Source: Marinomonas posidonica_A (GTDB taxonomy: Bacteria > Pseudomonadota > Gammaproteobacteria > Pseudomonadales > Marinomonadaceae). From it: DNA of 64,000 nt. This document shows, one piece after another, positions 35,083 to 44,125 of this stretch (the stretch's first letter is position 1; each line of letters starts with the position of its first letter). The translations under genes were made by a program, and so were the position numbers. Under the pieces are notes generated by a model. It was not told the DNA's origin and did not search any database. It saw nothing but the letters and a program-made list of their open reading frames with translations. The stretch is taken from positions 1 to 64,000 of the forward strand of contig NZ_JBHZSP010000006.1 of NCBI RefSeq assembly GCF_043643765.1. The letters run 5' to 3'.

Positions 35083-37467
35083 ATGAAAGTTAGTGAGAAT
35101 TGGCTAAGAGAGTGGGTCAATCCAAACATCAGTAGCGATGATTTGGTTGCTCAAATTACCATGGCCGGCTTGGAAGTGGATGAAGTGATTCCTGCAGCGG
35201 AATCATTCAGCGGTGTGGTTGTGGGTGAGATTTTGGCTGCTGAGCCACACCCTAATGCTGATAAATTGCAAGTTTGTCGTGTATCAGATGGTTCTGAAGA
35301 GTTTCAGGTGGTCTGTGGTGCACCGAATGCACGCCCAGGAATCAAAATTCCGTTTGCCAAAATTGGTGCGGTATTAGGCGCAGATTTTAAAATTAAAAAA
35401 GCCAAACTACGTCAGGTTGAATCGTTTGGCATGTTGTGTTCCGCTTCTGAATTAGGGGTGAGTGAAGACAATGATGGCATAATGGAATTGCCGCTGAGCG
35501 CTAACACTGGCGAAGATTTCCGTGTTTTTCTTGGTCTAGATGATCAGATTATTGATGTTGATCTGACGCCTAACCGTAGTGACTGTTTAAGCGTGGCCGG
35601 TTTGGCACGTGAAGTGGGTGTGCTGAATAAGGTTGATCTTACACCAGTAGCGGTTCAAGCGGCAGAAGTGAGCGTCCCGGATACTTTTCCTGTGAAAGTT
35701 GAGGCGACTGAAGCTTGTCCTCGTTACCTTGGTCGCGTCATTCGTGGTGTTAACGTGACGGCTGAAACGCCATTATGGATGACAGAAAAACTGCGTCGTA
35801 GTGGTATTCGCTCTATTGATCCGATTGTCGACATTACCAATTATGTGATGTTGGAATTGGGTCAACCTATGCATGCGTTCGATTTGGCGAATTTAAACGG
35901 TTCTGTAGTTGTGCGTATGGCCAATGCAGGCGAAAAAATCGTACTGCTCGATGGCCAAGAAATTAGTTTGCGTGAAGACACTATGGTCATTGCTGATGAG
36001 CAAGCGCCACTTGCTATTGCTGGCGTCATGGGAGGTGAAGGTTCAGGTGTCAATGAGAAAACACAAGATATCTTCCTTGAAAGTGCTTTCTTCACACCAT
36101 TGGCCCTTGCTGGTAAAGCCCGCTCTTATGGTTTGCATACGGATTCTTCGCATCGTTTCGAGCGTGGTGTTGATGCTTCTTTGCAAGAAAAAGCCATTGA
36201 GCGAGCGACACAGCTCGTGCTAGAAATTGCCGGTGGTCAAGTAGGGCCGATTACGCAAGCAGTAAATGAAGACGCTTTGCCTGTGGCGGCACAAGTCACT
36301 TTACGTCGTCAAAAGTTGGATCAATATCTTGCAGTGTCTTTGGATAAAGACCTGGTAACTGATATTTTAACTCGTCTTGGTCTAGAGATGGTTGAGGTTA
36401 CGGATCAGGCTTGGGTAACAAAAGCGCCTTCTCATCGATTTGATATCGCCATTGAAGCGGATTTGATCGAAGAAGTGGCTCGTATCTATGGTTACGATAA
36501 TCTGCCTTCTTCTATGCCGACAGCGGCCGTTAACTTCACGCCATTGAGTGAGTCGAAAACGCCTATCCAATCATTGCGTGCTGCGTTGGTGTCTTATGGT
36601 TATCAAGAAGCCGTCACTTACAGCTTCATCGATCCAAACTTAAGCAAGCAATTCTTGCCTGAGATTGAGCCTGTGCCATTGGAAAATCCAATTTCTGCGG
36701 ATATGGGCGTCATGCGTCCTAGTTTGATTCCAGGTTTAGTGAAAGCGTATTTGTATAACCAGAACCGTCAGCAGTCTCGAGTGCGTTTATTTGAAACTGG
36801 ACGTCGTTTTATCGGTACGGTTGAAGCGCTAGATGAGTTAGATCAACAGTTGCAAATTTCAGGTCTGATTGCCGGAAGTCGTCACCCAGAAGCTTGGTAC
36901 CACAATAATGAAAAAGTCGATTTCTATGATCTAAAATCGCATGTGGAAGCCTTGTTTGCCGTCAATAATGGTGGTCAACCAAGGTATCAGCGTTCTGAGT
37001 GTGAGTTTCTTCACCCCGGGCGTTCTGCAGATGTCTATTTAGATACTCAATTTGTTGGCATGATGGGAGAGTTGCATCCTCAGTTAGCCAAATCTCTTGG
37101 GGCGAACCAAACGTTATATGTGTTTGATATTGCTTTGGAGGCGGTATTGAATGCAAGGTTACCAGAATACAAGGCAGTGTCTCGCTTCCCAGAAGTTCGT
37201 CGTGATTTAGCGTTGTTGGTTGATCGCACGGTACCGGTTAGTGAACTGGAAAAAGTGATTGTGGAATCCGCTGGTGATGCCTTCAAAGGTGTCTTGGTTT
37301 TTGATGTTTATCAAGGGCAAGGCATTGATGAATCGCAAAAAAGTGTGGCTTTGGGCTTGACGTGGCAGCATCCATCACACACTCTTAGTGATGATGAAGT
37401 AAACAACTCTGTCGAACAGACTGTGAAAGCGCTGTCCGAACAATTGGGAGCCGTTGTAAGGGGGTAG
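35083..37467 (+). CDS. pheT: Phenylalanyl-tRNA synthetase beta subunit
   Basis: A 794-residue subunit. Domains in order: B1/EMAP-type tRNA-binding domain (about 40-150; EPHPNADKLQVCRV, FGMLCSASELG), B3/B4 editing domain (about 215-385), B5 (about 400-475), catalytic-like domain, and C-terminal FDX-ACB anticodon domain (about 700-793; SRFPEVRRDLALLVD). It follows pheS by 22 bases and precedes ihfA by 4. Confidence 0.98.
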   Translation: MKVSENWLREWVNPNISSDDLVAQITMAGLEVDEVIPAAESFSGVVVGEILAAEPHPNADKLQVCRVSDGSEEFQVVCGAPNARPGIKIPFAKIGAVLGADFKIKKAKLRQVESFGMLCSASELGVSEDNDGIMELPLSANTGEDFRVFLGLDDQIIDVDLTPNRSDCLSVAGLAREVGVLNKVDLTPVAVQAAEVSVPDTFPVKVEATEACPRYLGRVIRGVNVTAETPLWMTEKLRRSGIRSIDPIVDITNYVMLELGQPMHAFDLANLNGSVVVRMANAGEKIVLLDGQEISLREDTMVIADEQAPLAIAGVMGGEGSGVNEKTQDIFLESAFFTPLALAGKARSYGLHTDSSHRFERGVDASLQEKAIERATQLVLEIAGGQVGPITQAVNEDALPVAAQVTLRRQKLDQYLAVSLDKDLVTDILTRLGLEMVEVTDQAWVTKAPSHRFDIAIEADLIEEVARIYGYDNLPSSMPTAAVNFTPLSESKTPIQSLRAALVSYGYQEAVTYSFIDPNLSKQFLPEIEPVPLENPISADMGVMRPSLIPGLVKAYLYNQNRQQSRVRLFETGRRFIGTVEALDELDQQLQISGLIAGSRHPEAWYHNNEKVDFYDLKSHVEALFAVNNGGQPRYQRSECEFLHPGRSADVYLDTQFVGMMGELHPQLAKSLGANQTLYVFDIALEAVLNARLPEYKAVSRFPEVRRDLALLVDRTVPVSELEKVIVESAGDAFKGVLVFDVYQGQGIDESQKSVALGLTWQHPSHTLSDDEVNNSVEQTVKALSEQLGAVVRG

Positions 37468-37471
37468 ATTT

Positions 37472-37768
37472 ATGGGATCGTTGACGAAGGCAGATTTAGC
37501 TGAAAACTTAGTTGATTCAATTGGTCTTAGTAAAAAAGATGCAAAAGATTTAGTTGAAGGCTTTTTCGATGTGGTACGAAGCTCACTGGTAGAAAGAGAA
37601 CAAGTTAAACTGTCGGGCTTTGGTAACTTTGAAGTTCGTGAGAAAAGTCAGCGACCTGGTCGAAACCCGAAGACAGGGGAAGAGATTCCGATCACGGCTC
37701 GTACGGTAGTGACCTTTAGGCCTGGGCAGAAGCTGAAGTCTAAAGTGGAAGACTACATGCAAGAGTGA
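37472..37768 (+). CDS. ihfA: Integration host factor alpha subunit
   Basis: A 98-residue DNA-bending protein of the HU/IHF family, working as a dimer with IhfB. LTKADLAENLVDSIGLSKKDAKDLVEGFFD, then KLSGFGNFEVREKSQRPGRNPKTGEEIPI with the minor-groove beta arm. Linkage to pheT is the rule in gammaproteobacteria and separates it from ihfB and hupA/B. Confidence 0.97.
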   Translation: MGSLTKADLAENLVDSIGLSKKDAKDLVEGFFDVVRSSLVEREQVKLSGFGNFEVREKSQRPGRNPKTGEEIPITARTVVTFRPGQKLKSKVEDYMQE

Positions 37769-37783
37769 TCTGTTGTTTACGAT

Positions 37784-37808
37784 AAAAGCCACCTAAGGGT
37801 GGCTTTTT
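37784..37808 (+). terminator. Terminator after ihfA
   Basis: aaaagccacc / ggtggctttt with loop taag, followed by a T-run. Ends the thrS-ihfA gene cluster. Confidence 0.9.
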
Positions 37809-37987
37809 GTCGTTATGAGGCTTGAAAACATTATGGCGAGGTTGCGGACAGATAAAATGGATAAAATCGACTGGTTTTGAGTGAAATAATGATATTTAGA
37901 TCAATGCTTAATCGATTATTCTTGGTTTTTGAATTGATCGGACTAAATTGAAAAAAAAACAATAAAAGTCTTCCCTTTTCAATTCGT

Positions 37988-37998
37988 TATAGTAATAT
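37988..37998 (+). promoter_or_regulatory. Probable -10 region of the tRNA operon
   Basis: TATAGT (37988) overlapping TAATAT (37993) lies about 40 bases before the first tRNA. A GC-rich stretch (gcacccgc) follows, like a stringent discriminator. No convincing -35 is visible. The rest of 37809-37987 is AT-rich with no gene. Confidence 0.4.
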
Positions 37999-38035
37999 AC
38001 GCACCCGCTGACAACGACAGAGTTGTTGTTTGCAT

Positions 38036-38112
38036 CGGGGCGTAGCGCAGCCTGGTAGCGCACTAGCATGGGGTGCTAGTGGTCGCAGGTTCAAATCCTG
38101 CCGTCCCGACCA
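38036..38112 (+). tRNA. tRNA-Pro (anticodon GGG)
   Basis: 77 bases with CCA encoded. Acceptor CGGGGCG pairs with CGTCCCG (one G-T). The anticodon loop is ATGGGGT within the ctagc/gctag stem, giving GGG. The T loop is TTCAAAT. Confidence 0.97.
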
Positions 38113-38126
38113 AGAATTTGTTTTTA

Positions 38127-38202
38127 GCCGCTATAGCTCAGTTGGTAGAGCATCTGACTTGTAATCAGAGGGTCCCGAGTTCGACTCTTGGTGGCGGCAC
38201 CA
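38127..38202 (+). tRNA. tRNA-Thr (anticodon TGT), copy 1
   Basis: 76 bases, CCA encoded. Acceptor GCCGCTA pairs with TGGCGGC. The anticodon loop CTTGTAA within tctga/tcaga gives TGT. The T arm is GAGTTCGACTC. Confidence 0.97.
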
Positions 38203-38261
38203 TTTCTTGGTCAAAGTTTCTTGCCTTGGTGAGATGCAAAAAACGATTTTGCTTTTATTTA

Positions 38262-38337
38262 GCCGCTATAGCTCAGTTGGTAGAGCATCTGACTTGTAAT
38301 CAGAGGGTCCCGAGTTCGACTCTTGGTGGCGGCACCA
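38262..38337 (+). tRNA. tRNA-Thr (anticodon TGT), copy 2
   Basis: Identical over its 76 bases to the copy at 38127. The spacer between copies is unrelated sequence. Confidence 0.97.
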
Positions 38338-38381
38338 TTACTACTTATTGAGTAGTAATACACAATTTAATTTAGCGTTTA

Positions 38382-38457
38382 GCCGCTATAGCTCAGTTGG
38401 TAGAGCATCTGACTTGTAATCAGAGGGTCCCGAGTTCGACTCTTGGTGGCGGCACCA
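38382..38457 (+). tRNA. tRNA-Thr (anticodon TGT), copy 3
   Basis: A third identical 76-base copy. The assembly gap starts one base after its CCA. Confidence 0.97.
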
Positions 38458-38458
38458 T

Positions 38459-38558
38459 NNNNNNNNNNNNNNNNNNNNNNNNNNNNNNNNNNNNNNNNNN
38501 NNNNNNNNNNNNNNNNNNNNNNNNNNNNNNNNNNNNNNNNNNNNNNNNNNNNNNNNNN
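38459..38558. other. Assembly gap of 100 N
   Basis: Exactly 100 N placed between a tRNA-Thr and a tRNA-Val copy. The round length suggests a placeholder of unknown true size, caused by near-identical tRNA repeats. Confidence 0.98.
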
Positions 38559-38559
38559 T

Positions 38560-38635
38560 GGGTGTGTAGCTCAGTTGGGAGAGCGTCGCCCTTACAAGGC
38601 GAATGTCGGGAGTTCGAACCTCTCCACACCCACCA
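38560..38635 (+). tRNA. tRNA-Val (anticodon TAC), copy 1
   Basis: 76 bases, CCA encoded. Acceptor GGGTGTG pairs with CACACCC. The anticodon loop CTTACAA in cgcc/ggcg gives TAC. It stands between two assembly gaps. Confidence 0.97.
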
Positions 38636-38636
38636 C

Positions 38637-38736
38637 NNNNNNNNNNNNNNNNNNNNNNNNNNNNNNNNNNNNNNNNNNNNNNNNNNNNNNNNNNNNNNNN
38701 NNNNNNNNNNNNNNNNNNNNNNNNNNNNNNNNNNNN
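38637..38736. other. Assembly gap of 100 N
   Basis: A second 100-N placeholder, between tRNA-Val and tRNA-Asp copies. More tRNA copies may be missing here. Confidence 0.98.
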
Positions 38737-38813
38737 GGAGCGGTAGTTCAGTTGGTTAGAATACCTGCCTGTCACGCAGGGGGTCGCGGGTTCGAGTCCC
38801 GTCCGTTCCGCCA
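38737..38813 (+). tRNA. tRNA-Asp (anticodon GTC), copy 1
   Basis: 77 bases, CCA encoded. Acceptor GGAGCGG pairs with CCGTTCC. The anticodon arm cctgc-CTGTCAC-gcagg gives GTC. Confidence 0.97.
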
Positions 38814-38842
38814 TCTTTCGACAAGATGTAAAACCACGAGTC

Positions 38843-38918
38843 GGGTGTGTAGCTCAGTTGGGAGAGCGTCGCCCTTACAAGGCGAATGTCGGGAGTTCGA
38901 ACCTCTCCACACCCACCA
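38843..38918 (+). tRNA. tRNA-Val (anticodon TAC), copy 2
   Basis: Identical to the 76-base copy at 38560. Confidence 0.97.
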
Positions 38919-38952
38919 CTTATAGGAAAGTGGCTAAACAACCTATGACAAT

Positions 38953-39029
38953 GGAGCGGTAGTTCAGTTGGTTAGAATACCTGCCTGTCACGCAGGGGGT
39001 CGCGGGTTCGAGTCCCGTCCGTTCCGCCA
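38953..39029 (+). tRNA. tRNA-Asp (anticodon GTC), copy 2
   Basis: Identical to the 77-base copy at 38737. Confidence 0.97.
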
Positions 39030-39075
39030 CTTACTTTTGATAGGGTAAGTTGGTTAGAAATACCATCATTACGAT

Positions 39076-39141
39076 GGGTGTGTAGCTCAGTTGGGATTTT
39101 GTCCTAACAAGGCGCATAGATAGCGGGAGTTAAGAACTCCG
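39076..39141 (+). pseudogene. Decayed tRNA-Val copy
   Basis: The first 21 bases match tRNA-Val exactly, and short blocks of the anticodon and T arms remain (acaaggcg, cgggagtt). The D-arm 3' side and anticodon stem are disrupted, and the 3' acceptor strand and CCA are gone, so no cloverleaf can form. It is either a true tRNA remnant or an assembly fault in the repeat array. Confidence 0.75.
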
Positions 39142-39164
39142 ATCGACAGATCTAAAATGGCAAT

Positions 39165-39240
39165 GGGTGTGTAGCTCAGTTGGGAGAGCGTCGCCCTTAC
39201 AAGGCGAATGTCGGGAGTTCGAACCTCTCCACACCCACCA
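39165..39240 (+). tRNA. tRNA-Val (anticodon TAC), copy 3
   Basis: Identical to the intact Val copies, CCA encoded. It follows the decayed copy by 23 bases and is the last tRNA of the array. Confidence 0.97.
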
Positions 39241-39330
39241 TCTAAAACTATTCCATCATCATTCTGTTTGACATTCCCTTCTGTTCATTAATTTTTCATG
39301 CCCAGTTAGTTACTTTTAATGCGATCAAAG

Positions 39331-39391
39331 AAAAAAGAGTTACCCTTTTTATTTGATCGAGATGATGTCTCTTTCAAATAGGGTAACTCTT
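39331..39391 (-). terminator. Terminator of the 5-oxoprolinase operon
   Basis: agagttaccct (39336-39346) pairs with agggtaactct (39380-39390); an inner tttga/tcaaa pair tightens the long loop. On the minus strand the hairpin ends in six T. It lies just past the permease stop codon and also faces the end of the tRNA array. Confidence 0.65.
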
Positions 39392-39427
39392 ATTGAGCGT
39401 CGCGATTTATTTGTGACCAGTCATGAT

Positions 39428-40747
39428 TTATTTGGCTGGTACGATTACCTTGTTATTTTTACCCTTTAGTCCAGTGTAGATACCAATCGACACGATAAAG
39501 GTCAGTGGCGCTGCGAAAGAAGCGAAACTGTTTCCCGAATTCATGATAAGTAAACCAACCAGTGTACTAATTAACCACGCTGCTAAACCGGAAGCATTAA
39601 ACTGTTCGACGTTTTCATGCGAGTCATGCTGACTTTTGAATAGAATATGAGCCAAAGCAATGCCAACCCACGCGACCACAAAGACACCTTGATAAGCCAA
39701 TGCCTGTAGAAGATAAGAGAAGACGTCAGAGAGCATGAGTGCGTACACTACGATGCCGACAACGATAGACCAGAGAAGTTTTTGTGCTTTGAGTGATAAA
39801 AGACTGTCAAAAAACGCCTGCATGTTCATGGTTGCAAGGTAGTAGTTGGCAGTATTGATCCGGGTCTGTGTGACCCAAACAAAAAACAATCCCCAAATGC
39901 CTAATAGTTTAATGATGGATAACACAACGGACACCTCACTAAGTGCGGCATCTTGAGGGATGCTGGCGATTAGGTAAATGCCGATGACACCATTGATTAA
40001 GAAGGTGACGAGGTAAAAAGGCATGCCAAAATTGTATTTTGCATGATAATTACTGTCTTTCTTTTTGCCAAATCGAGCATAGTCGAATGTAAACAGCATG
40101 AGAATCCACACCCCCATGTAATAGGTGAAACAATCCCACCATCCATAAGTAGTATGGTTTTCAGAGCCTAAGCTCATCCAGTCAGATTGATAACCGTATT
40201 CACTAATTGAAACGACAACGGCTGCAATTAAGCCCAGAATATAAAATGGCAGCAGAACACCGTTAAATTTATCCAACCATTTTTGCACGCTGCCAAAAAT
40301 CAATATAACGCTGTACACCACTACGAACAAAGATGCCCATTTGTAATCCAACCAAGGAAAAACACTGTTGATTGCGACAGCAATAACAGAACCTTCAAAT
40401 ACCGCATAGTAAATGGCAGTAGAGAAAAAGATCAGAGTTGCTAATGCGGCGCCAGCGTTACCAAATAAACGCCGAGAGAAGAGGGCAACAGATAAACCTT
40501 CTTTTATGGCATAGCGACTCATTATGCCGTTAATAATGCCGTAACTAATGACGGAAAGTACCATACCAATAATGGCATTTTGTGCACCATAGCTAAGCGC
40601 TAGAGACGCACCAACGACAATATAAAATATGGCGCTACAAACAGCCCACCATGCCATGGTTAGTGAAAATGCTCCCATTCTTGCACTATCAGGGATAGGC
40701 AAGCTAGAGCTGTCTTGAGTTGATTCTTCAGATGCTAAATTGGCCAT
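39428..40747 (-). CDS. NCS1-family permease (cytosine/purine/allantoin type)
   Basis: A 439-residue membrane transporter with about 12 hydrophobic helices; the first (SLTMAWWAVCSAIFYIVVGASLA) and SYGIINGIMSRYAIKEGLSVALFSRRLFG fit the NCS1 nucleobase:cation symporter family. It is the last gene of an operon for 5-oxoproline-type substrates, so it probably imports the operon's substrate (5-oxoproline or a related lactam/amide), which is inference from context. A 133-base gap separates it from pxpC. Confidence 0.85.
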   Translation of the reverse strand: MANLASEESTQDSSSLPIPDSARMGAFSLTMAWWAVCSAIFYIVVGASLALSYGAQNAIIGMVLSVISYGIINGIMSRYAIKEGLSVALFSRRLFGNAGAALATLIFFSTAIYYAVFEGSVIAVAINSVFPWLDYKWASLFVVVYSVILIFGSVQKWLDKFNGVLLPFYILGLIAAVVVSISEYGYQSDWMSLGSENHTTYGWWDCFTYYMGVWILMLFTFDYARFGKKKDSNYHAKYNFGMPFYLVTFLINGVIGIYLIASIPQDAALSEVSVVLSIIKLLGIWGLFFVWVTQTRINTANYYLATMNMQAFFDSLLSLKAQKLLWSIVVGIVVYALMLSDVFSYLLQALAYQGVFVVAWVGIALAHILFKSQHDSHENVEQFNASGLAAWLISTLVGLLIMNSGNSFASFAAPLTFIVSIGIYTGLKGKNNKVIVPAK

Positions 40748-40880
40748 TTTTTGTTCCTCTTAATGATTTTTTAGCGTTTTGGGGAATGATTCAGTGATAT
40801 TTGAAACAAAAAGATCTGAGCGGCTAGGTATTGTTATTTTGGCCACTCTATCGTTAATTGATTCAACTGAATTGGTAAGA

Positions 40881-41861
40881 TTAACTGTGCTTAAGTCGCT
40901 CTCTGACTCGTTGTAATTTTTCTTGTTTCAGCTTACGAGCGGTTAACGCTTCAGCCATCGATATGGGTTTAAATCGAGCTTTATAGTTTGGCTGCATCTG
41001 GCCAATTAAATCCATATCCGTGCTGATAACGGTCCCTATGGTTGCGTAACCACCACCTGATACTGCGTCACGATGCAAGACAATGGGTTCTTTACCAGCA
41101 GGAATTTGAATAGACCCAATAGGGTAACAAGCGTCAACGATGTTAGAAGGGTCGGAGCCAGCGCCAAAAGGTGGTTTTCGAGGAATGAAATCCATCGGAC
41201 GACCATCTTTAAATCGATACCCAATGCGGTCTGCCTCACTGCCAACGGTCCAACTGTCCTCATAAAAGCGTTCGACAGCGTCATCTGTTAGACGATGAAT
41301 GTACATACCTGGAATAATGCGAAGTATTGTTTCTTTGCCAATGTTCGTGATGAATTCTTCTGGAAGACTTTGTCCTACTTGGCAATGAACGTTAGGTTGT
41401 CCAATAGGGAGTTCGTCTCCCGCGATTAACCTACGGCCTTCATATCCTCCTAAGGAACCCAATGTATAGGTCGACCGACTACCAAGAGCCATGGGGACAT
41501 CCATTCCACCAGCAACGGCTAAATAAGCCCGTGCGCCAGACGTTGGGTAATTAAAACTTAAAGTCTGCCCTGCTTTTATGTTTAAGACGGTGTCCAATGG
41601 CATGATTTGACCATCAATTTTAGGCGCCATACGAGCGCCACAAATGGCGACCATGGCGTCTTGCTGGAAAAGTAACTCAGGACCAAGTAACGCGCATTCC
41701 AGAACGGCCGCATTTTCATCATTTTTGAGCAATAAATTTGCTAGAGTCATGGCGTATTGATCCATTGCTCCTGAAGGCGGTATGCCTAAATGATAATAAC
41801 CTTCACGACCTTTGTCTTGAACGGATGTCGCGAGTCCTGGTTTGATGACTTTAATCGACAT
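40881..41861 (-). CDS. pxpC: 5-oxoprolinase subunit C (KipA/AHS2 family)
   Basis: A 326-residue AHS2 domain protein (also called biotin-dependent carboxyltransferase family). Starts IKVIKPGLATSVQDKGREGYYHLGIPPSGAMDQYA, the family signature, with NPDLLL-like NLLLKNDENAAVLEC after it and GGYATIGTVISTDMDLIGQ near the end. With PxpA and PxpB it opens 5-oxoproline to glutamate using ATP in other bacteria. Its start overlaps the pxpB end by 11 bases. Confidence 0.92.
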   Translation of the reverse strand: MSIKVIKPGLATSVQDKGREGYYHLGIPPSGAMDQYAMTLANLLLKNDENAAVLECALLGPELLFQQDAMVAICGARMAPKIDGQIMPLDTVLNIKAGQTLSFNYPTSGARAYLAVAGGMDVPMALGSRSTYTLGSLGGYEGRRLIAGDELPIGQPNVHCQVGQSLPEEFITNIGKETILRIIPGMYIHRLTDDAVERFYEDSWTVGSEADRIGYRFKDGRPMDFIPRKPPFGAGSDPSNIVDACYPIGSIQIPAGKEPIVLHRDAVSGGGYATIGTVISTDMDLIGQMQPNYKARFKPISMAEALTARKLKQEKLQRVRERLKHS

Positions 41862-42738
41862 AAAGCACCTCCATAATGGTTTTTTTATAGCCTTCAGGAT
41901 CGGCTTGATAGTCTTCTAAATTAAAAGAAAAAGGACGTGTTTTAGGCGCATAGTCACCGGCTTCTACCTGTTCCAGAATATGATCATATTCGTCTCTGGC
42001 CAGTGGCTTGAATTGCACAATATCCCCCGTTCTAAAAAACACCATAGAATCTTTAAAATACGACAGGCTTTGTTGTGGGTCATAAATAGGAGAGGGAGTG
42101 ATACCAAACATTTGATAACCACCAGCGCCACGAACAGAATAAATACAGCCAAAGCAACCACCGTGTCCTAGGGTTTGCTTGGGTGTGTCGGTTCTTGGGC
42201 TAAGGTATTTTGGAACTTCTAGTTGTTTTTCTTGCTCAACCATTTGAAACATAAAAGGTAAGCCAGAAACAAATCCTACCATGGACACAAACCAAGGTGA
42301 TCCTGAGTGAGCGTCGATAAAGGCCTGAGTATCTTGTAGGCCGTTGATGCGAGCCGCGTATTCGAGGTCAGTCGCATTAGGGTCTTGGTGTCGGTCACGA
42401 AAGCGCATTAGCGTTTCATGAGTCCATGGATCATTGTATAAAACGGGTATTTCAACAATTCTAGTTTCTAAGCATTGTGATTGTTGATGACGAGTTAAAC
42501 TTTCAATGGCTTTCACCTTAATTAATAAGTCATCAGGATGAATCACATCAGGATTAAAACGAATTTGAAAAGAAGCATTGGCTAAACAGACATCTAAGAT
42601 GCCTTCCATTGCTTGTTTTTTTATCGCTTCAACCATGCTCAAACTTTTAAAAAAGGCGTCTAACGACATTTCGTCAGAAATTTCCGCAAACAGTTGTTCA
42701 TCGCCACCGAAAGTATATCTAATGGGTTGTGACAGCAT
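41851..42738 (-). CDS. pxpB: 5-oxoprolinase subunit B (KipI/AHS1 family)
   Basis: A 295-residue AHS1 domain protein, longer than the compact B. subtilis KipI (about 240). FGGDEQLFAEISDEMS is the N-terminal signature; GFVSGLPFMFQM and GCFGCIYSVRGAGGYQMFGITPSPIYD form the core. ATG at 42738 behind GAGGAGAAGG is a much better start than the frame's first codon at 42768. The gene begins 20 bases inside the carboxylase gene. Confidence 0.9.
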   Translation of the reverse strand: MLSQPIRYTFGGDEQLFAEISDEMSLDAFFKSLSMVEAIKKQAMEGILDVCLANASFQIRFNPDVIHPDDLLIKVKAIESLTRHQQSQCLETRIVEIPVLYNDPWTHETLMRFRDRHQDPNATDLEYAARINGLQDTQAFIDAHSGSPWFVSMVGFVSGLPFMFQMVEQEKQLEVPKYLSPRTDTPKQTLGHGGCFGCIYSVRGAGGYQMFGITPSPIYDPQQSLSYFKDSMVFFRTGDIVQFKPLARDEYDHILEQVEAGDYAPKTRPFSFNLEDYQADPEGYKKTIMEVLYVD

Positions 42739-44122
42739 GAGCCTTCTCCTCATCAATGAGCTTTTCATGGTTTTCTGATAACCACACTTCCAATGTGCCG
42801 GTATGAAATAATCCAGCTTGAATGTCCGGCTCTTTCAGTAATGCTTTGTGAAGTGGTAATGTGGTTATAACCCCTTTTATTTGCGTTTCATCTAGCGCCA
42901 TGATGGCGCGTTCAAATGCTTGCTGACGGTTATTACCGTGTATGATTAATTTAGCTAAAAGAGAGTCATAGAATGGTGGAATGATGTAATTGTCGAATAA
43001 ATGTGTGTCGATACGGACCCCTTCACCGATTGGCCAAGACACGCTTTCCAGTAAGCCTGGGCTTGGAAAAAAGCCTTTCGCTGGATTTTCAGCATTAATG
43101 CGCATCTCGATGGCGGACCCTTGTATATGAATATCTTTCTGCTGCAAGGATAATGGCTCTCCTAGCGCAATTTTGATCATCCATTGCACTAAATCCACCC
43201 CAGTGATTGCTTCGGTAACAGGGTGCTCGACCTGAATGCGAGTGTTCATTTCGATAAAGAAAAACTCTTGAGAGGCATCGTCGTAAAGAAACTCTAAAGT
43301 GCCTGCACCTTTATAATGAAGTTGCTGAGCTAAAGCCGCAGCATTGTGGCAAAGTTTCTCACGAATCGAAGGTGATAATACCGGCGACGGTGCTTCTTCA
43401 AACACTTTTTGACGGCGGCGCTGTAAAGAGCATTCCCGTTCATAGAGATGAATAGCCTGTTCGCCGTCACCTAGGATTTGCACTTCGATGTGTCTTGCTT
43501 GTGTTATGAAACGTTCTAAATAGACGGCCCCTGAGCCGAAAGCGGCTTTGGCTTCACTCTGTGCAATGACAAACTCTTTCGCGAGTTCGCTGTCGTCATG
43601 CGCGATACGAATGCCACGACCACCGCCACCGGCAGAAGCTTTGATTAATAGAGGGTAACCTACGTGTTTGGCTGTGCTTATCGCTTCTTCAAGGGAATGG
43701 ATTTCACCTTCTGAACCGGGTACGACGGGCACGCCAGCGGCCTGAGCTGTGGAGCGGGCACAAGCTTTATCGCCCATTTGACGAATTGTTGTTGCACTTG
43801 GTCCGACAAAAATTAGACCTGCTTCTACAACCGCTTCAGCAAAATCGGCACTTTCCGACAGAAAACCATAACCAGGGTGAATGGCTGTCGCTCCCGTTTC
43901 TTTTGCTGCTTTTAAGATCAGTTCGCCTTTTAAATAGCTTTGATCCGCTCGAGCGGGGCCAATGTTAACCACTTCGTCTGCTAGCATGGCAGGCAAAGAG
44001 AGTTTATCGGCTTCACTGCAGACTGCTACGGTTGGTATGCCAAGTTGTTGTGCTGCACGAATAATTCGTACTGCAATTTCACCACGATTGGCGACTAATA
44101 ATTTATGCTTTGTAAAAAACAT
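42719..44122 (-). CDS. Biotin carboxylase (AccC-like), 5-oxoprolinase-operon type
   Basis: A 467-residue ATP-grasp biotin carboxylase. LLVANRGEIAVRIIRAA, AIHPGYGFLSE, KASAGGGGRGI (ATP loop, about 160-170), ECSLQRRRQKVFEEAPSP and FIEMNTRIQVEHPVTE are the family motifs. It is likely not the housekeeping accC, because it sits in the Pxp operon beside a short biotin carrier and carries a C-terminal tail. It presumably carboxylates that carrier. Confidence 0.93.
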   Translation of the reverse strand: MFFTKHKLLVANRGEIAVRIIRAAQQLGIPTVAVCSEADKLSLPAMLADEVVNIGPARADQSYLKGELILKAAKETGATAIHPGYGFLSESADFAEAVVEAGLIFVGPSATTIRQMGDKACARSTAQAAGVPVVPGSEGEIHSLEEAISTAKHVGYPLLIKASAGGGGRGIRIAHDDSELAKEFVIAQSEAKAAFGSGAVYLERFITQARHIEVQILGDGEQAIHLYERECSLQRRRQKVFEEAPSPVLSPSIREKLCHNAAALAQQLHYKGAGTLEFLYDDASQEFFFIEMNTRIQVEHPVTEAITGVDLVQWMIKIALGEPLSLQQKDIHIQGSAIEMRINAENPAKGFFPSPGLLESVSWPIGEGVRIDTHLFDNYIIPPFYDSLLAKLIIHGNNRQQAFERAIMALDETQIKGVITTLPLHKALLKEPDIQAGLFHTGTLEVWLSENHEKLIDEEKAHAVTTH

Positions 44123-44125
44123 GCG

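Noticed and set aside
38386..38925. Several open frames spanning the tRNA array
   Set aside because: They translate tRNA genes and runs of N.
38127..39240. Regular repeats of 76-77 bases that might suggest a CRISPR or satellite array
   Set aside because: Each repeat is a complete tRNA gene with encoded CCA; no cas genes and no short-repeat/spacer pattern.
42739..42768. Longer start of pxpB
   Set aside because: GAGGAGAAGG sits right before the ATG at 42738, and the conserved domain begins there.
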